NCBI RefSeq assembly: GCF_019279795.1
Contig: NC_056732.1
Coordinates: 183,043,177-183,107,176 of the forward strand
Length of the DNA stretch: 64,000 nucleotides
Origin: Protopterus annectens
Taxonomy: Eukaryota; Chordata; Ceratodontiformes; Protopteridae
Reading direction: 5' to 3'
Both the position numbers and the translations under genes were made by a program. This document shows, piece by piece, positions 45,412 to 57,375 of this stretch. Numbering within the stretch: position 1 is the first letter of the stretch; each line of letters opens with the position of its first letter. A model generated the notes under the pieces. That model did not search any database. It saw nothing but the letters and a program-made list of their open reading frames with translations, and was not told where the DNA came from.

Positions 45412-46342
45412 CTATACAGGTGTATGTTGGACAGCTGTGTACCATACATGGCAGGATGTACAGTTCACTGTGTCTGGCCACAGACATGGGAACTGCACCC
45501 ACCAGGGGTTGCATGGGCACCATCTGGCAGAAGTCACATTATAGTGCTCTCCCCTGATGATGACATTTGTCTGCTGGATCTGCATCCCTGTTTGGACTGG
45601 CCAGAACCACATGCACATAGCCTGCTGCATTGTGGTGTGGACAGCACCCCCCCCTGTAGTGATGTTGCTGGTACTGCCTCTACTGGAAAAGGAGTGAGAT
45701 GTCACACGTCCATGTAGACCTCCACCTGCTGATGTTGCTGACCTACGTCTACATGGCTGATGCCCTACTCCCACCACATGCTCTACCCCAGACACCACAT
45801 GGCTGAGGATTCCTGCCATCTCACCCAATCATCTGTCATTGAACCCTGCAAAATAATGGTGGACATCTGCATGATCACAGATGTAATCATGTACAGCAGG
45901 AAGAGTAACCCACTGGAGCCTCAGACCATCTCTGGTGTTACGTTCCATATGTGCCTGTGCCTCCATGATGGGCCAAAACATGTCAGGTGACACCTGCTGT
46001 GGCACTTCTGCCAGAGGCATGATGGCCAGCAGCCCTCCTATGAGCACCCCTGTCCATCTGCCTGTGTGGAACCTCACCAGTCGTCTGGCTATGGCTGCTG
46101 TTTACAGACACACTTGCCATAGTCACCACACTTCCTCTCCCATTACACCACCCGCAAATTGGCCCTCATCTATGGCCACTGGTGATGAGGTATGTGTGGG
46201 CATTGTGACTGTATGCAGGGATGGGGTGTATAAAAGTGGGATGCCAACCAACGGCACAGATGCAGCCCCTGACAACCCTACCCATACCTCACTATGTTTA
46301 TCATCATTGTCAGAGTCTGTATGGACAGTAACATCAGTTTGC
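45412..46342 (-). pseudogene. Possible 3' exon relic of a Harbinger Myb-like gene
   Basis: Three long open pieces on the - strand (46503-46123, 46077-45829, 45828-45412) are all in one frame, separated only by stops. After the CA-repeat part the frame reads QTDVTVHTDSDNDDKHSE, an acidic stretch. Later come LLAIMPLAEVPQQVSPDMFW and EAQAHMERNTRDGLRL. A splice-acceptor-like TCCTGCAG/GC lies at 46350-46341. That an acidic region and a helical tail follow the Myb-like domain upstream fits the family layout, but no motif here is diagnostic. It may be chance. Confidence 0.4.
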
Positions 46343-46427
46343 CTGCAGGAGGGACTCTGACCCACCACTCCACCTGTGAGAGGCAGACAATAAATGTAAA
46401 TTAAGACCTGTATGTTATGGTTTACTT

Positions 46428-46430
<3 letters not shown>

Positions 46431-46504
<74 letters not shown>
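46431..46504. repeat. (CA)n microsatellite
   Basis: About 36 CA dinucleotides on the + strand. Confidence 0.97.
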
Positions 46505-46508
<4 letters not shown>

Positions 46509-46956
46509 AGGTGGCACAAAGATATTACACAGACCTCTCATTACCCAACAGTCAACATGCATGACATATGGCACTCAACAGCATGCACTGCAGCCATACT
46601 CAATCCTTGTTACCAACATTATACATCTCTGTGGTGCATGAGCTGTGTTAGTAGTTGATGCCCCTTCCCCTGGAACACACTGCACCCATGTACACAGTAT
46701 TGCTGTGCACCTGTACAGCACACTGGCATGTACTGTGCACCATACCTCACAAGTGTACACACCATTGCTGAATGTATATATGTGTGGCGGTTATATTTGC
46801 TCTGTTGCTCACAGCCCCTATGTGTTTGTCTGATACATACCTGGGATGATATGAGGACTGATGTCAATAATTAATGCTTGTCCAATGACTTGCAGATCTC
46901 ATCATCAGCAGTGCATGTATGTACAATAAAATCCAGTTACACTGATAACCATCAAA

Positions 46957-47450
46957 GCTTATTGTAGATATGAGGGGTGTACACACCCTTGTTGACATGC
47001 CAGCCTCTTCTATGTTATGCAATGGGGCTACAATACTGCATTTGTTAACATTGCACACACCTGATATGTGACATATGACCTGTGCAATCCAATGGAGTAT
47101 CAAACACATGTGTTATTCATGCAGATGCTGAATGAGAAGCATAAAATATTTGGTTTGCATAAGTGTGCACACCCTTAACACAATGGTTGTTGAAGCACCT
47201 GTTAAGTGGACTACAGCAGTCACTATTCACTTTCCATTATTTTGTCACTCTGCCCTACAAATGTCCCCCAACAGATTGCAAGGTCAGCTCATGTGCACAG
47301 CCCTTGGAGGTCACACATTGGCTTCACTATTGCTGCAGAGTCAGGGTTATGTCTGGCACAATTCATAACCTTCACTGTGTTCAGATACAGCCATTCTTAG
47401 CAAGCTTTTGGATGTATGCTTTAGTTCACTGTTGTATTTCAAGTTGACAC
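46957..47450 (+). mobile_element. Decayed Tc1-type MITE (same family as 50.39 kb)
   Basis: The left end TTGTAGATATGAGG...TACACACCCTTGTT and the internal word AGTGTGCACACCCTTA (near 47160) match the better copy at 50391-50873 in the same order and orientation. The right end is too decayed to place, so the stated end is a guess. Confidence 0.6.
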
Positions 47451-49000
47451 CCCTCCCTATCCTCAGACTTATTGCAGATGTTTGACAACTATGGGAAACA
47501 CACGAGTGTTACTTTGCTCTGCTCCAAATTCCAAACATCATGTCTACTGGCCTAGTTCCAGCTAATGAACAGCAAACCTAAAGGTGTACACTGGCATCAG
47601 CAAGTCAAATATTGTGGATGGTGGACCTGAGGTGGAGTGAGGTGTTGCTTGTGCACCACACGTATCTTTATGAATACTGTCTGTAGGTTTGAGCCTTGGT
47701 CTCATGACACCATTACACATTGCAACACTTGCCTTTTGGAGACTTGATGTTATGCTTATGTTACCTGTAGAGAGCCCTGGACAATGTATCATGAGGGACA
47801 ACTCTTCCATCTGATTACCTTAACTCATAGACCACACGTATGCAGAATCTAGGCAATTTTCGACAGGTACTGAACAGGCAGTACTTGTTAGACATTCCTG
47901 CAAGTTCCTCAGTGTTGCTGCATGTTTCTGGGCAGCATCCATGACCATTTTGCAACATATTTTGTCATCTGTTTTGGATGGGCATCTGTTTATTTTGTAC
48001 ATCAATGTTATTCTATACTTCATACACACATACATGACTTTCTGCACTGTTTGCCATGGTATATGCAATAGTGAGGTAAGGCTACTTTTCCCAGTCCTGA
48101 GTGCTACCTTTCAGATATGGGATCCATTTCATGGTTTGTAAGATGTGCGCAAGCCACGGCTGCCTCTGTTGCAGGTGAGTGGGCAAATGTCATGGACATA
48201 CTTCTTGGACAGCAGACCATTACTTGGTGTGACATTGAGACCCTGTACTTGGTGGAAGGTGTGAAGTCAAGAAGAGTGAATGCTGTCAGTACATCACAAG
48301 CTGCTTCCACAATATGTTATTTGAAGTGTGTGTACACATATACTTCCAGTGTTTGTTAAGGTATGTATTCCCCATATTTCTTGTTCTAACATAGGATTCT
48401 ATATTACACATTCATTGCTCATGTTAGGATTACATTACAGGTTGTAAAAGGAGTGGAGTGTGGTATGTGGTTTGTGGTTGTTTATATCAGGAACAGTTGC
48501 CATTGTAATAGTGGTGTATACACTGTTGCAGCCACTGTATAAGGGTAACGTTTCAGACATGTCCCTGCTGTAGGCCATTTGTCCCACCTACCATTATGTT
48601 CATCTCTGTCCACACATCTTGCACTGACAGGTTGTTAGGTATACAGCAGGACTCTTACATACCCTTCAGATATGCCACCATGGTGACCACTGTGATGCAG
48701 TGCAGTTAACACCAACAATAAGTGAACATGTACAGCATGCATTATGGGTAGGTGTGCTAAATGTATGCATGGCAAATAGCATGGCCATAACATGGCCGGT
48801 GTATTGGCAAATCTGAGGGAAACAACTCCATACTTATCAACTACAGATTGCTGCCCCAGTTGTATACCAGAAGGACCTAAATAGTTGTGTGAGAGCAGTA
48901 ATGTCAGTAGCCACACCTGTGGCATTGGTACAGGGTGGGAGCAGCATTTCAGCACATTGACAGTACAAACCCACAATACTAGAGATTATGCACATCTGTT
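47451..49000. other. TG-rich unclassified DNA
   Basis: No supported gene. The part 48480-48660 (AACAGTTGCCATTGTAA, CACACATCTTGCACTGACAGG) resembles the end of repeat R1. If the Myb-like relic is a real split gene, this region would be its intron. Confidence 0.45.
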
Positions 49001-49110
49001 CATTACTACACTGCAGAAACAGACTATCTTATCTGACACATGCATGTAGATACTTTACAGATGAAAATTGATAAGCAATAGTAGTCTAGTACTGTGCCCT
49101 GGGGCCTTAC

Positions 49111-49420
49111 CTGCACACTCCTCATCCATTGTGTGGGTGGCACCCACCTCCACAATGCTGTATTCAGCCTGCTGGCTTGTCTGGCAGGTGGGTGCCCCAA
49201 GGCTGGTGAGGAGCTCCTCAGCATATGTCAGTCGGGGCTGGATGGCATGACCCCCACCTGTGGCTAGCTGGTCCCTCCTAACTGCAACAACACACTGATG
49301 TGTGTGGCTGATCAGATCTGTGCACCAATGCCGTACCTGCTCATAATTTTGGTTGTGCTGGCTGATATAATTTACCCTGTGGATGAGCTCATTCCACAGG
49401 GTGGTTCTCTTCTAAAGATA
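49111..49420 (-). pseudogene. Myb/SANT-like DNA-binding exon of PIF/Harbinger type
   Basis: On the - strand the frame reads KRTTLWNELIHRVN, then YEQVRHWCTDLISHTH, then ATGGGHAIQPRLTYAEELL. This matches the three-helix Myb-like protein of Harbinger elements (K..LW..I..RVN, then QCR.RW.DLR, then TGGG....LT..EE), which helps the transposase bind DNA and enter the nucleus. The frame ends at DEECAG followed by GTAAGG (- strand, 49110-49105), a good splice-donor form. A stop precedes KRTT, and the expected N-terminal helix is only traceable in other frames up to about 49500. The partner transposase relic lies 17 kb away on the + strand. Confidence 0.68.
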
Positions 49421-50390
49421 CTGGGCCCTGTGGCCAGATAATATGGCATGATGCATGATGAGGTATCAAATGATGTGTCATTTTCAAGGTTTGTGAATAC
49501 AGGCAAAGGTTCCCTGGGCATTGTACCTGGAAGACATAAAAAGGAAAAAAGGTCACAGGACCTCATACGGTTGTCCATGTGCACATCAACAGTGGATATT
49601 ACTTGCAAATAATCCAGACTATACCATAACACTGTAAGCTAGCATGGCTTTGACATCTCATTACACTCATGGCCCCAACCTGTACAGTTCTGCCAGTGTT
49701 GGACACTTAATGGCATAATCCACTATTCACCATTCATTTCTGTTTAGAGGGATGACAGTGGCCATCTTCCATGTGGATGGTGTGTGGATGGTGGCATGTC
49801 TGTGTTTGACTGTAGTGTATGATAAAGCTGTGAGCACATGCCTATGTTCATATAGGAGGCAAATTGTGATGTTCTCATGCCCCATGGAGACTTGCTGTTG
49901 TTGCCATCAGTCGACATTATGTCCATTCCCACCACTGGTGCAGGTAGGAGTGTGTTTGATATGCATATTCCCCTGTACTAATGTTGTGGACAGGGTGCCA
50001 CTGCTCCCACCTATCCTGCCTGATGCAGGTTGCCTGTATCCATGGCATGTGTGTATGAGGTGTGCTTTACCCCCAGTACAGGTTGACCTGTGTTACTGGC
50101 TCTGAGACTGTGTACATATGTGGAGACATGGTTGCAACTGGCCTTAGTGGTTTGGATATGTCTGATTTCTAGTCATAGTCAGCCTTACAGAAAGTCACCT
50201 GTGAACCTACATGCCTGCTCAGATAGAGGTGCACTTGCTTCCAAGTTGTGGTCTGCACCTATGTGTCCCTGTACAGCCACTATAGCAACCTATTATGTGC
50301 TTTGTGTCTTGCTGCTGTCCACCAAGGGGGATTACTCTATCGTTGGTTGAGGATGGTTGTACAGGTCAGGTACTGCTGATTCCATATAGC
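49421..50390. other. TG/CA-rich unclassified DNA
   Basis: 49770-49920 shares ordered words with 110-230 at the window start. The overlapping frames at 49752-50105, 50090-50350 and 50295-50522 are Cys/Val-rich translations of the TG bias and carry no domain. Confidence 0.45.
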
Positions 50391-50873
50391 TACAGTGGAT
50401 ATGAAAAGTACACACCCCTGTTACAAAGCATGGTACTTGTGCAATTCGAACATGACTCCCACAAAAGCACGTCAACACAATTCCCACTTGTGATGTGTCC
50501 TTTAGCCTGCTCAGTTCAATAGGGAACACGACAACCTGTCCTGTGGAAACATATGGGAATTAATACTCAGTACAGTAAGGCAGCTGAATGTGTGTGCACA
50601 CCCTTACATTGATATGTTGTGTAAACACCTGCTGAGATGATTACAGCATCCATCTGTCTTGGTTTGTACTCTAACATCATATCACATCTTCACTTGGCAA
50701 TGGTTGCTCACCTACCATGAAACAGCTTTCTTTCTTTTTCAATAGAATTGTACAGGTTATGGGTCACATTTGAGGTGAGATACGTTTTATCATGATGTTC
50801 TGTGGTCTCATTGGCATACTGCACACAGACCTGGCATTCCAACAAGGGTGTGTGCACTTTGATATCCAATATA
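50391..50873 (+). mobile_element. 483-bp MITE with about 32-bp TIRs, Tc1/mariner-type
   Basis: The left end TACAGTGGATATGAAAAG (50391-50408) continuing to CACACCCCTGTT, and the right end AACAAGGGTGTGTGCAC to GATATCCAATATA (50841-50873), are inverted repeats with a few mismatches. Both ends begin and finish with TA, as expected for a TA target site. A widespread vertebrate MITE family has nearly the same terminal words (CAGTGGATAT and CACACCCCTGTT). There is no coding capacity. Confidence 0.82.
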
Positions 50874-52230
50874 TATAAGTGTTGATATAGCTGTTAGTGG
50901 TAGGCATGGACAGTGGGTCATAACACAGTTGTACTTCTCTGATTACTACATGATAAGCATGCCTACTGTAGTACCCATATCAGTGTCATGGCAATGCAAC
51001 AATCAGTAGTAGTACACATTTTATTTTGTTGTATGCAGTGACAGTGATATTACACACATATGCAACATGCACATACTATTTTTCAGACTGCCTGTGACCA
51101 ATGTTATTACTTCTGTGCCTTTAGCTGAACATACGCATACATACACATGCTCAGGGGATACCTGGTATACATTTGTGTTCTATGTCATTATGGTACACTG
51201 TATTTACAGTCTTGCAGCTGAATCATATATCTAAACCTGTTATACCAGGACTTCTGATCATTGATCCACATCACTGGGTGACAAAACAGGGAAGTCAATT
51301 TTGATAAGGTATTAATATAGCTGCCATAACACAAGTATATGTGTAAGTGACTACATATAACTGTCACAACTGTGAACATTGTCCAGAAGAGCACTGTACC
51401 GTTGAATGTTATTAATTCAATATATCACATGCTGTTTAACACACACATCTGCAACAGTGCTTTACTATGCTCATGCCCTATATAGGTATCCTATATTTAC
51501 AATACAAACATGTATAATACTGATATTCACAAGTAACATATGGATATGGGCAATGTCCCATTAACTGGCCTAGCAGTGGCACAGACGCAACTGTTTGACA
51601 GACACTCTAGTGGTTGCCATATGTGAGCTGTCCTTTCCCAGGGTGTGTCAGGCTCTTCAGCTGTGACCCAACCTATCCACCTCTTAGAGCATCACATGTG
51701 GACAAAGCCTAACATTAGGGGGGATATATAGGGACATATCGTAAATATGCCTATTACAAATCTATGAAGTTTGTAGCATGATATATTTCAGATTACCATG
51801 ACTGTTCTGAAGGTGGTGGGGTCTGAAACTCATGTGTCTGTCATTACTTCATTACTTCCATCTCCAGCTATTTGCCAGACTAATACAGATGTTTAGAGGA
51901 ACAGAACAAACACTGCAATGGCTAAATCTTGACATTCTGTGAAGATCTGCACAGTTGACAGGTATGGCCCACTGCAGACAGAGCCAGATGCTATGTCCAT
52001 AGCATTTGTTAAGCAGGACATCATTACAGCAAGTATTGATGGCACATATACATCTTTTATAATCATCTATCCCATTATTAGAGACCAAGTACTACATTCA
52101 ATTACATGCTTACATGTCTCACATACCTGGTTTGTCTTCAGGGTCCTTCTATGTACAAGTTGTCTTCTTGTTTCTTATTTTTTTTATTTTAGGTTTTGTT
52201 TATGTGGTTTCTAATTTTTTTTGGTGTCTG
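50874..52230. other. Unclassified DNA, no gene
   Basis: No supported feature. A pyrimidine-rich run at 52150-52256 leads into the R1 copy, as it does at 39.3 kb. Confidence 0.45.
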
Positions 52231-52234
52231 TCTG

Positions 52235-53050
52235 TCTGTCTCTCTCTTCAGTACTGGGATCAAGCTTGTTTGAATAGGTTGAAGCATAGCTTTTGTAGGT
52301 GATGCTCATGTTCAGGTGATGGCCTCTGCACCAGTTGCTGTTGCCCACTTGCTAATTGCATGCAGGCAACTGTGTAGTTCTTCCAATAGCCAATGTCATA
52401 GCAACTCACTACTATAAATAACAACATCATGTGGGTGTTGTCCCTTTACCTTGCCTGTATGGAAGACATCCTTGATGTGTGGGGGCAGCAGTGTTACAGA
52501 CAGCAGGTAGGAATACCTTTTACAACAAATACTTGTGGACTCAGGCCAACAACATGTTTGTATAAGGTTCCAGACCTAGGGACAGTATGTGATTATTGTT
52601 GTTATATGTATTGAATGCTGCTAGTTTTACAGGGTTTGTGTGTACATGCTAGTTTTGCATGGAATGCAGTCTGTCTACATAGCTCTCAACAGTGGGTCTA
52701 TCCACATGATGGCCAGAGGATTGGCTGCCATGTTTTGTCTGTTCCCCGCACAGGTCTTGTCCCTGACATAACATTGGCATTCGATCCGTTGATTGCTATC
52801 AGTACATGGCAACATCCATTAGTGTTTCTGACTTCATATTTCTGAGAAAGGGTATGTTGCAACTAATCCTGTAACACCAGCAACTGTCACAGTGTATAAC
52901 AGCAATATTTCAAATATGGCCCTGTGTTTTGGCCTCTGTCCTCCACTTATATACCAGGCTTTGTCCAGATGTCATGCAGTAAGAGGTTGATTGGTATGGT
53001 CTATCATTATTTAGTGCTGACATTCCTGCTATCATTCCAGTGATGTTGTG
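52235..53050 (+). repeat. Dispersed repeat R1, copy 2
   Basis: Matches 39320-40215 in order, with GTAGGTGATGCTCATG, GATGGCCTCTGCA, CCACTTGCTAATTGCATG, CATGTGGGTGTTGTCC, ACCTTTTACAACAAA, CCTGTAACACCAGCAACTG and GTCATGCAGTAAGAGGTTG. It is followed by (TA)n, as are two other R1-like ends (41.4 and 54.3 kb). Confidence 0.8.
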
Positions 53051-53076
53051 GACTCCCACACAAGTTGTGGGGTAGG

Positions 53077-53077
<1 letters not shown>

Positions 53078-53142
<65 letters not shown>
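53078..53142. repeat. (TA)n microsatellite
   Basis: About 32 TA dinucleotides after the end of R1 copy 2. Confidence 0.96.
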
Positions 53143-53148
<6 letters not shown>

Positions 53149-54050
53149 TACAGCTGGACAAAACATACAGAGCACTGTTATATGCCCTTGTAAGACATTT
53201 TATGGGGGAAGGTTATTAAATGTTTTTAACCTAGGCTGTTACAACATGTAAGGAATATCAGTAATAAGAAACATACAGGTATATAGCTGTACATATTCAT
53301 ACGTTTCACCATGGGAACAGTGGTGGGCTACAGCTTACTGTCTTGCACACAGCTCTGTTTGTCAGTGTGATAGTGACATTTTAAGTTAAGCATTTGTTAT
53401 GTAACAGATACATTTACATTGTGGCAATTGATACTTTCCCCCTAGGGGGTTGACTACAGAGTGTAATTGGAAGCTGTTCAACTACATCTGTAATTAAGTG
53501 TTGATTGATTCTTGTCTTCAAGTCAAGTGTGTTTCTGACTGTTTTACTACTTGAAGGTTTTAGCCTTGACAGCAAACTATGTTATTTTTTGCAGATTACT
53601 GTATCATATGTTTTCTTTGAGAGTTGCATGAATCAGTTATTATGTATTTCATACATGGAAATGCTATGAGAAATGGCATAAACAACTGACATAGTACACA
53701 AATAAACATTTATATGTATGCAAGCTGTGTGGTGTTATGTCCTTTGCATTGTGTGTGCGTATATGTTTCATGCAATAATTCTCATTTGTAGAAAAGAATC
53801 AGACAATGGCCATTTGAAAAGGTGGCAACTGTAGGCGTAATAGCTGTTTGATATTCTGTGCACTATCTATATATAATCTTTATATATCTATAAGTATTTA
53901 TTTATTTATATATTATATTTTTATATGTATGTATGTATATATGTGTGTGTGTGTATGTATCATTAGAATGTTTAGTGCTTCCACATTATACATTCCCTAT
54001 GGTAGACTGACTGTTCTGCATGATATGTTAGAGAAATCATCCCCAAATCT
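53143..54050. other. Unclassified AT/TG-rich DNA
   Basis: No gene. At 53940-53970 there is a short GTATGTATAT/(TG)n cluster. The words ACAATGGCCATTTGAAAAGGTGGCAACTG (53803-53831) contain a short reverse-complement match to the left end of the hAT-type MITE at 8.84 kb (CCACCTTTTCAAATGGCC), so a solo end of that MITE is present here. Confidence 0.55.
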
Positions 54051-54170
54051 TTCAGCTCAAATGACTTAGTGGTAATTTCTTGTGGCTATGTTGTGCAGGG
54101 TCCTAGGTACAAGACTTGCAAGAGCTGGTTATTTTGTTGCAAGGCAGAACAGTTCAGCTGTGGAGGAAGG
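54051..54170 (+). mobile_element. tRNA-headed SINE (family 2), head only
   Basis: A box TGACTTAGTGG (54062-54072) and B box GGTACAAGACT (54106-54116), both one or two changes from consensus. The phrase between them is nearly identical to the 29.07-kb copy, and it continues GGTTATTTTGTTGCAAGGCAG as in the 41.9-kb copy. Confidence 0.75.
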
Positions 54171-54291
54171 GATTATGGTGATAATTACTAGAGGTCCCTA
54201 TTTTGGGCCCCTTCACCCCCATTTACAGTGCCTTTGGTCAGATGTTTTGCAGTCAGAGGTTCAGAGTGTGGATACGATGTCTGCATGCACT

Positions 54292-54292
<1 letters not shown>

Positions 54293-54361
<69 letters not shown>

Positions 54362-54363
54362 TT
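54293..54363. repeat. (CA)n-(TA)n-(T)n compound tract
   Basis: Nine to ten CA, about 20 TA and a T-run of about 11, directly before a SINE 3' end. On the - strand this is the A/TA tail side of that SINE. Confidence 0.95.
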
Positions 54364-54494
54364 CGGCTTTTGCCCAACCTTCAGCAAAGGCACGCCCATT
54401 CACGCATGTCTTTCGGAGGCCAACTGACGGCGGGGAGGACATGCAGACTCCACACAGAAGGCACTCCAGCCGAGAATCGAACAGGAGAACCTAA
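54364..54494 (-). mobile_element. Core-type tRNA-headed SINE, internally deleted and head-truncated
   Basis: On the + strand it reads CGGCTTTTGCCCAACCTTC, CGCCCATTCACGCATGTCTT, GGACATGCAGACTCCACAC and GAGAATCGAACAGGAGAACC. This is the reverse of the SINE found at 19.5 and 22.4 kb. The A-box head is missing at the right, and the GTGGCGACCCCTAA segment is deleted. Confidence 0.82.
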
Positions 54495-54504
54495 ATATGT
54501 ATAT

Positions 54505-54835
54505 ATATGGGTCTACTGTGCTACATCGAAAGAACACTTCTTTGAAATAGAGCAGGAGACCCACACTTCAGCAAAAGTTCACTTCAACGAAAGAGCACTT
54601 TCACTGAAGTCTAGTTCCCCGGGTGACCCAAAAAAACCCCCCACTAAAACATGTTTTTGCAGGGGTGCAAGCCCCCCTGTACCCACAATATCACACTATA
54701 GTGAGGAAAAGGGAATATTCCCATTCAGCACTGTAGTGTGACTGCAGAAGTCAATGTTTGAAGTATCACCACTTCGAACAAGTGGACTCAGTGAAGTGGG
54801 TTCGAAGAAGTGAAACTTCAAACATCTGCACAGCT
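54505..54835. other. Unclassified stretch rich in TTCGAA/CACTTC words
   Basis: Contains repeated words GAAGTG, CACTTC and TTCGAA on both strands (for example CACTTCGAACAAGTGG and GGGTTCGAAGAAGTG near 54770-54810), so it can fold on itself. It also holds GGGGTGCAAGCCCCC (54662-54676), a small hairpin. It resembles a nonautonomous element, but no clear ends are seen. Confidence 0.4.
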
Positions 54836-54839
54836 GCCA

Positions 54840-54970
<131 letters not shown>

Positions 54971-55239
54971 TTATTTATTTTTATTTTACATTTGTTAACC
55001 AGGAATGTTCAACTGGATATAAGTCCATTTTCAGTGGAGGCCCGGGGAGAAAAGCTCCATGAACAACATTACAGTAAAAGATAAAACAATAAGAGTTGCA
55101 TTAATGACATACATGTAATTCATTTAGACATAGCTGACAATCCCGGCATTTGATTTATACACAGACATAGTTAATTATTCATAATATAGTTTTTATAGAT
55201 AGTAAATGACTATAACCATACATTTAGTAACAAAATGTC

Positions 55240-56904
55240 CAGCTATCCTGGGGTATTACAGGAGCATAGTCTGTTATTGGAAAAATATGTTTTAAGCAGT
55301 TTCTTAAATTGGGTTAGTGAGTTTGTAGCTGTAATTTGGGCAGGGGGAGAGTTCCAGAATTTGGAGATGTAATGACTGTAGATGGATTTTCCTGCCTCAT
55401 TGTTAATCCTGGTTACCTTAAGGAGGTGTTGGGTACTTGACCTTAAGGATCTGGTGGGGTTATAGGGCTGAATAAGTTGTTGAAGGGATGTTTTTTTCTG
55501 AGTGGTAAAGCAATTTATGGGTGAGTGTAAGCTGGTTGCACTGGAGTAGTAGTGGGAATTCTAGCCACTGTAGTTTAATAAGGCTGTCACAATGGCATGT
55601 TCTTGGGGAGGATTCTGTGGCAAATCTAGCTATCTTGTTCTAACAGTTGACAATTTTGTCTAGGTCTGTTTTGTGGAGGTTGGTCAGCATGGGGGATGCA
55701 TAAAGTAATGTGGATAATAGATGCGTCCTGGCTATAGTAATTTTGGAGTGGTTAGAGAGGAATTGCTTGTTCTGATAGAGTAGCCCTAATTTTTTATGTA
55801 CTTTTTTATGGCTTGGGAGATGTGTATGTCCAATCTTAGGTGATTGTCAATTTCCACACCTAATAGTTTGGCTTGATTGGTGGTGGAGATGGTGGTGTTT
55901 TGTGAAGATATTGTGAGGTTATACAAGAGTGGTGTATTTCTGTGGGGGCTAAAGATTAGTAGTTTAGTTTTAGCGGGATTGAGAATGAGGTTGTAGTTAG
56001 TGATCCAGGCTTTAGCTAAAGAGAAACATTATTGTGTTTGGGAGTGGAGCAGGTTAAGGCTGTTGGCTACACATATTATGATGGTATCATCTGCATATTG
56101 GACTACTGATGCATTGGGAATATTAGCTGGGGCTTGGTTAGTAAATATGGTAAATAGCAAAGGCCCAAGGATGGTGCTTTGAGGAACTCCTAAGGTTACA
56201 GGTAGTAGGAGAGAGAGTTGTTTTTGCCATTTTACTGCTTGCTGTCTGCTATCTAGATAGCTCTTGAACCATGAGATAGCTGGGAGGTTGAGGCTTAGGG
56301 TGGACAGAGAGTTAATCAATTTTTGGTGATTAACAATGTCAAAGGCTTTAGAAAGATATAAGAGTGTAGCAGACATGAGTAATCCATTGTTTCTATGGTT
56401 ATTAACAGTGTTAGTGAATGATGTAAGGGCTGTGGATGTGCTGTAGAAGGGTCTAAAACCATGTTTCTGTGGGGCTAGAAGTTGGCTATCTAGGAGGTAC
56501 TTCATTAATTACATGTGGACAGCTCTTTCTAGGATTTTTGCTAAGGGTGGTAGTATGGCTATTGGTCGGTAGTTATTGAGTTCGAGAGAGCTACCCCCTT
56601 TGTGCAATGGTGTTACATGTGATATTTTCCAAAGCTGGGGTACTTTGCTCTCAGAGATAGATCTGTTTATTAGGATAGACACTGGGTAGGCTATAGCTTC
56701 AGCAGCTAGTTGAAGATATTCAGACGGTAATTTGTCAGCTGCTGTGGATGTTGGTTTCAGTTTTGAGAGTAGTTTTTCTATGACTTTGGTTGGGACTGGG
56801 TTAAAGCTAAAGTTGTGGGTTTTGCTATTTGTTTTAGTTGGAAAATGTAATGTTGTTCGAGTGGGGATATTGTGGTTTGGTTGGTTGCTAGCTAAGGTTT
56901 GCAT
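55240..56904 (-). pseudogene. L2 reverse transcriptase and C-terminal region, several stops
   Basis: The open pieces 56904-56509 and 56505-56029 are in the same frame, separated only by one stop. Motifs: TSTAADKLPSEYL, KISHVTPLHKGG, NNYRPIAILPPLAKILER, APQKHGFRPFYST, YLSKAFDIVNH, LGVPQSTILGPLLFTIF (usual GVPQGS) and VVQYADDTIIIC with the catalytic Asp pair. After a stop at 56029 the frame carries on with LAKAWITNYNLILNPAKTK and LLGVEIDNHLRLD. The C-terminus near 55300 reads ISKFWNSPPAQI and LTQFKKLLKTYF. The region 57375-56905 holds the linker and is interrupted by stops. Confidence 0.88.
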
Positions 56905-57375
56905 AGTTTCTGTGAAAAATTTGTTGAACAGTGTGGGTATATTGTCTTGGCTATTACCTGTTTTGGGAGTGGGGGTGGTTGTCTTCCCTGGTTGTAAGAC
57001 AGAGTTGATTGCAGCCCAGAATTTCTTTGGGTTGTTTCTATGTTCATTCTGGATCTTTTGGTTATAGGAGATTTTGTTGGTTTTAATATGCTGTTTGGCT
57101 TTGTTCCATAGTTCTAAGTACTTTTGTTTGTCTAATTGGCTTCTGGTTTTGTGATAGTTTGTCCAAGCTTTGTTTCTATTTTTGAGTAGTGTTTTAGATT
57201 CTATGGTTAGCCATGGGGCATGTTTGGTTTTGATTCTAGTGGTTCTGGGGGGGGGGCGTGTTGGTTAAGTATATTTATAAAGGTGGTATTAAAGTGATGA
57301 ACTGCTTGACCAAGGGGTAATGTTTTTAGGGGGAACCAGTTGCATTTCTTTAGATCAGTGTTAAATTTAGTTAGG

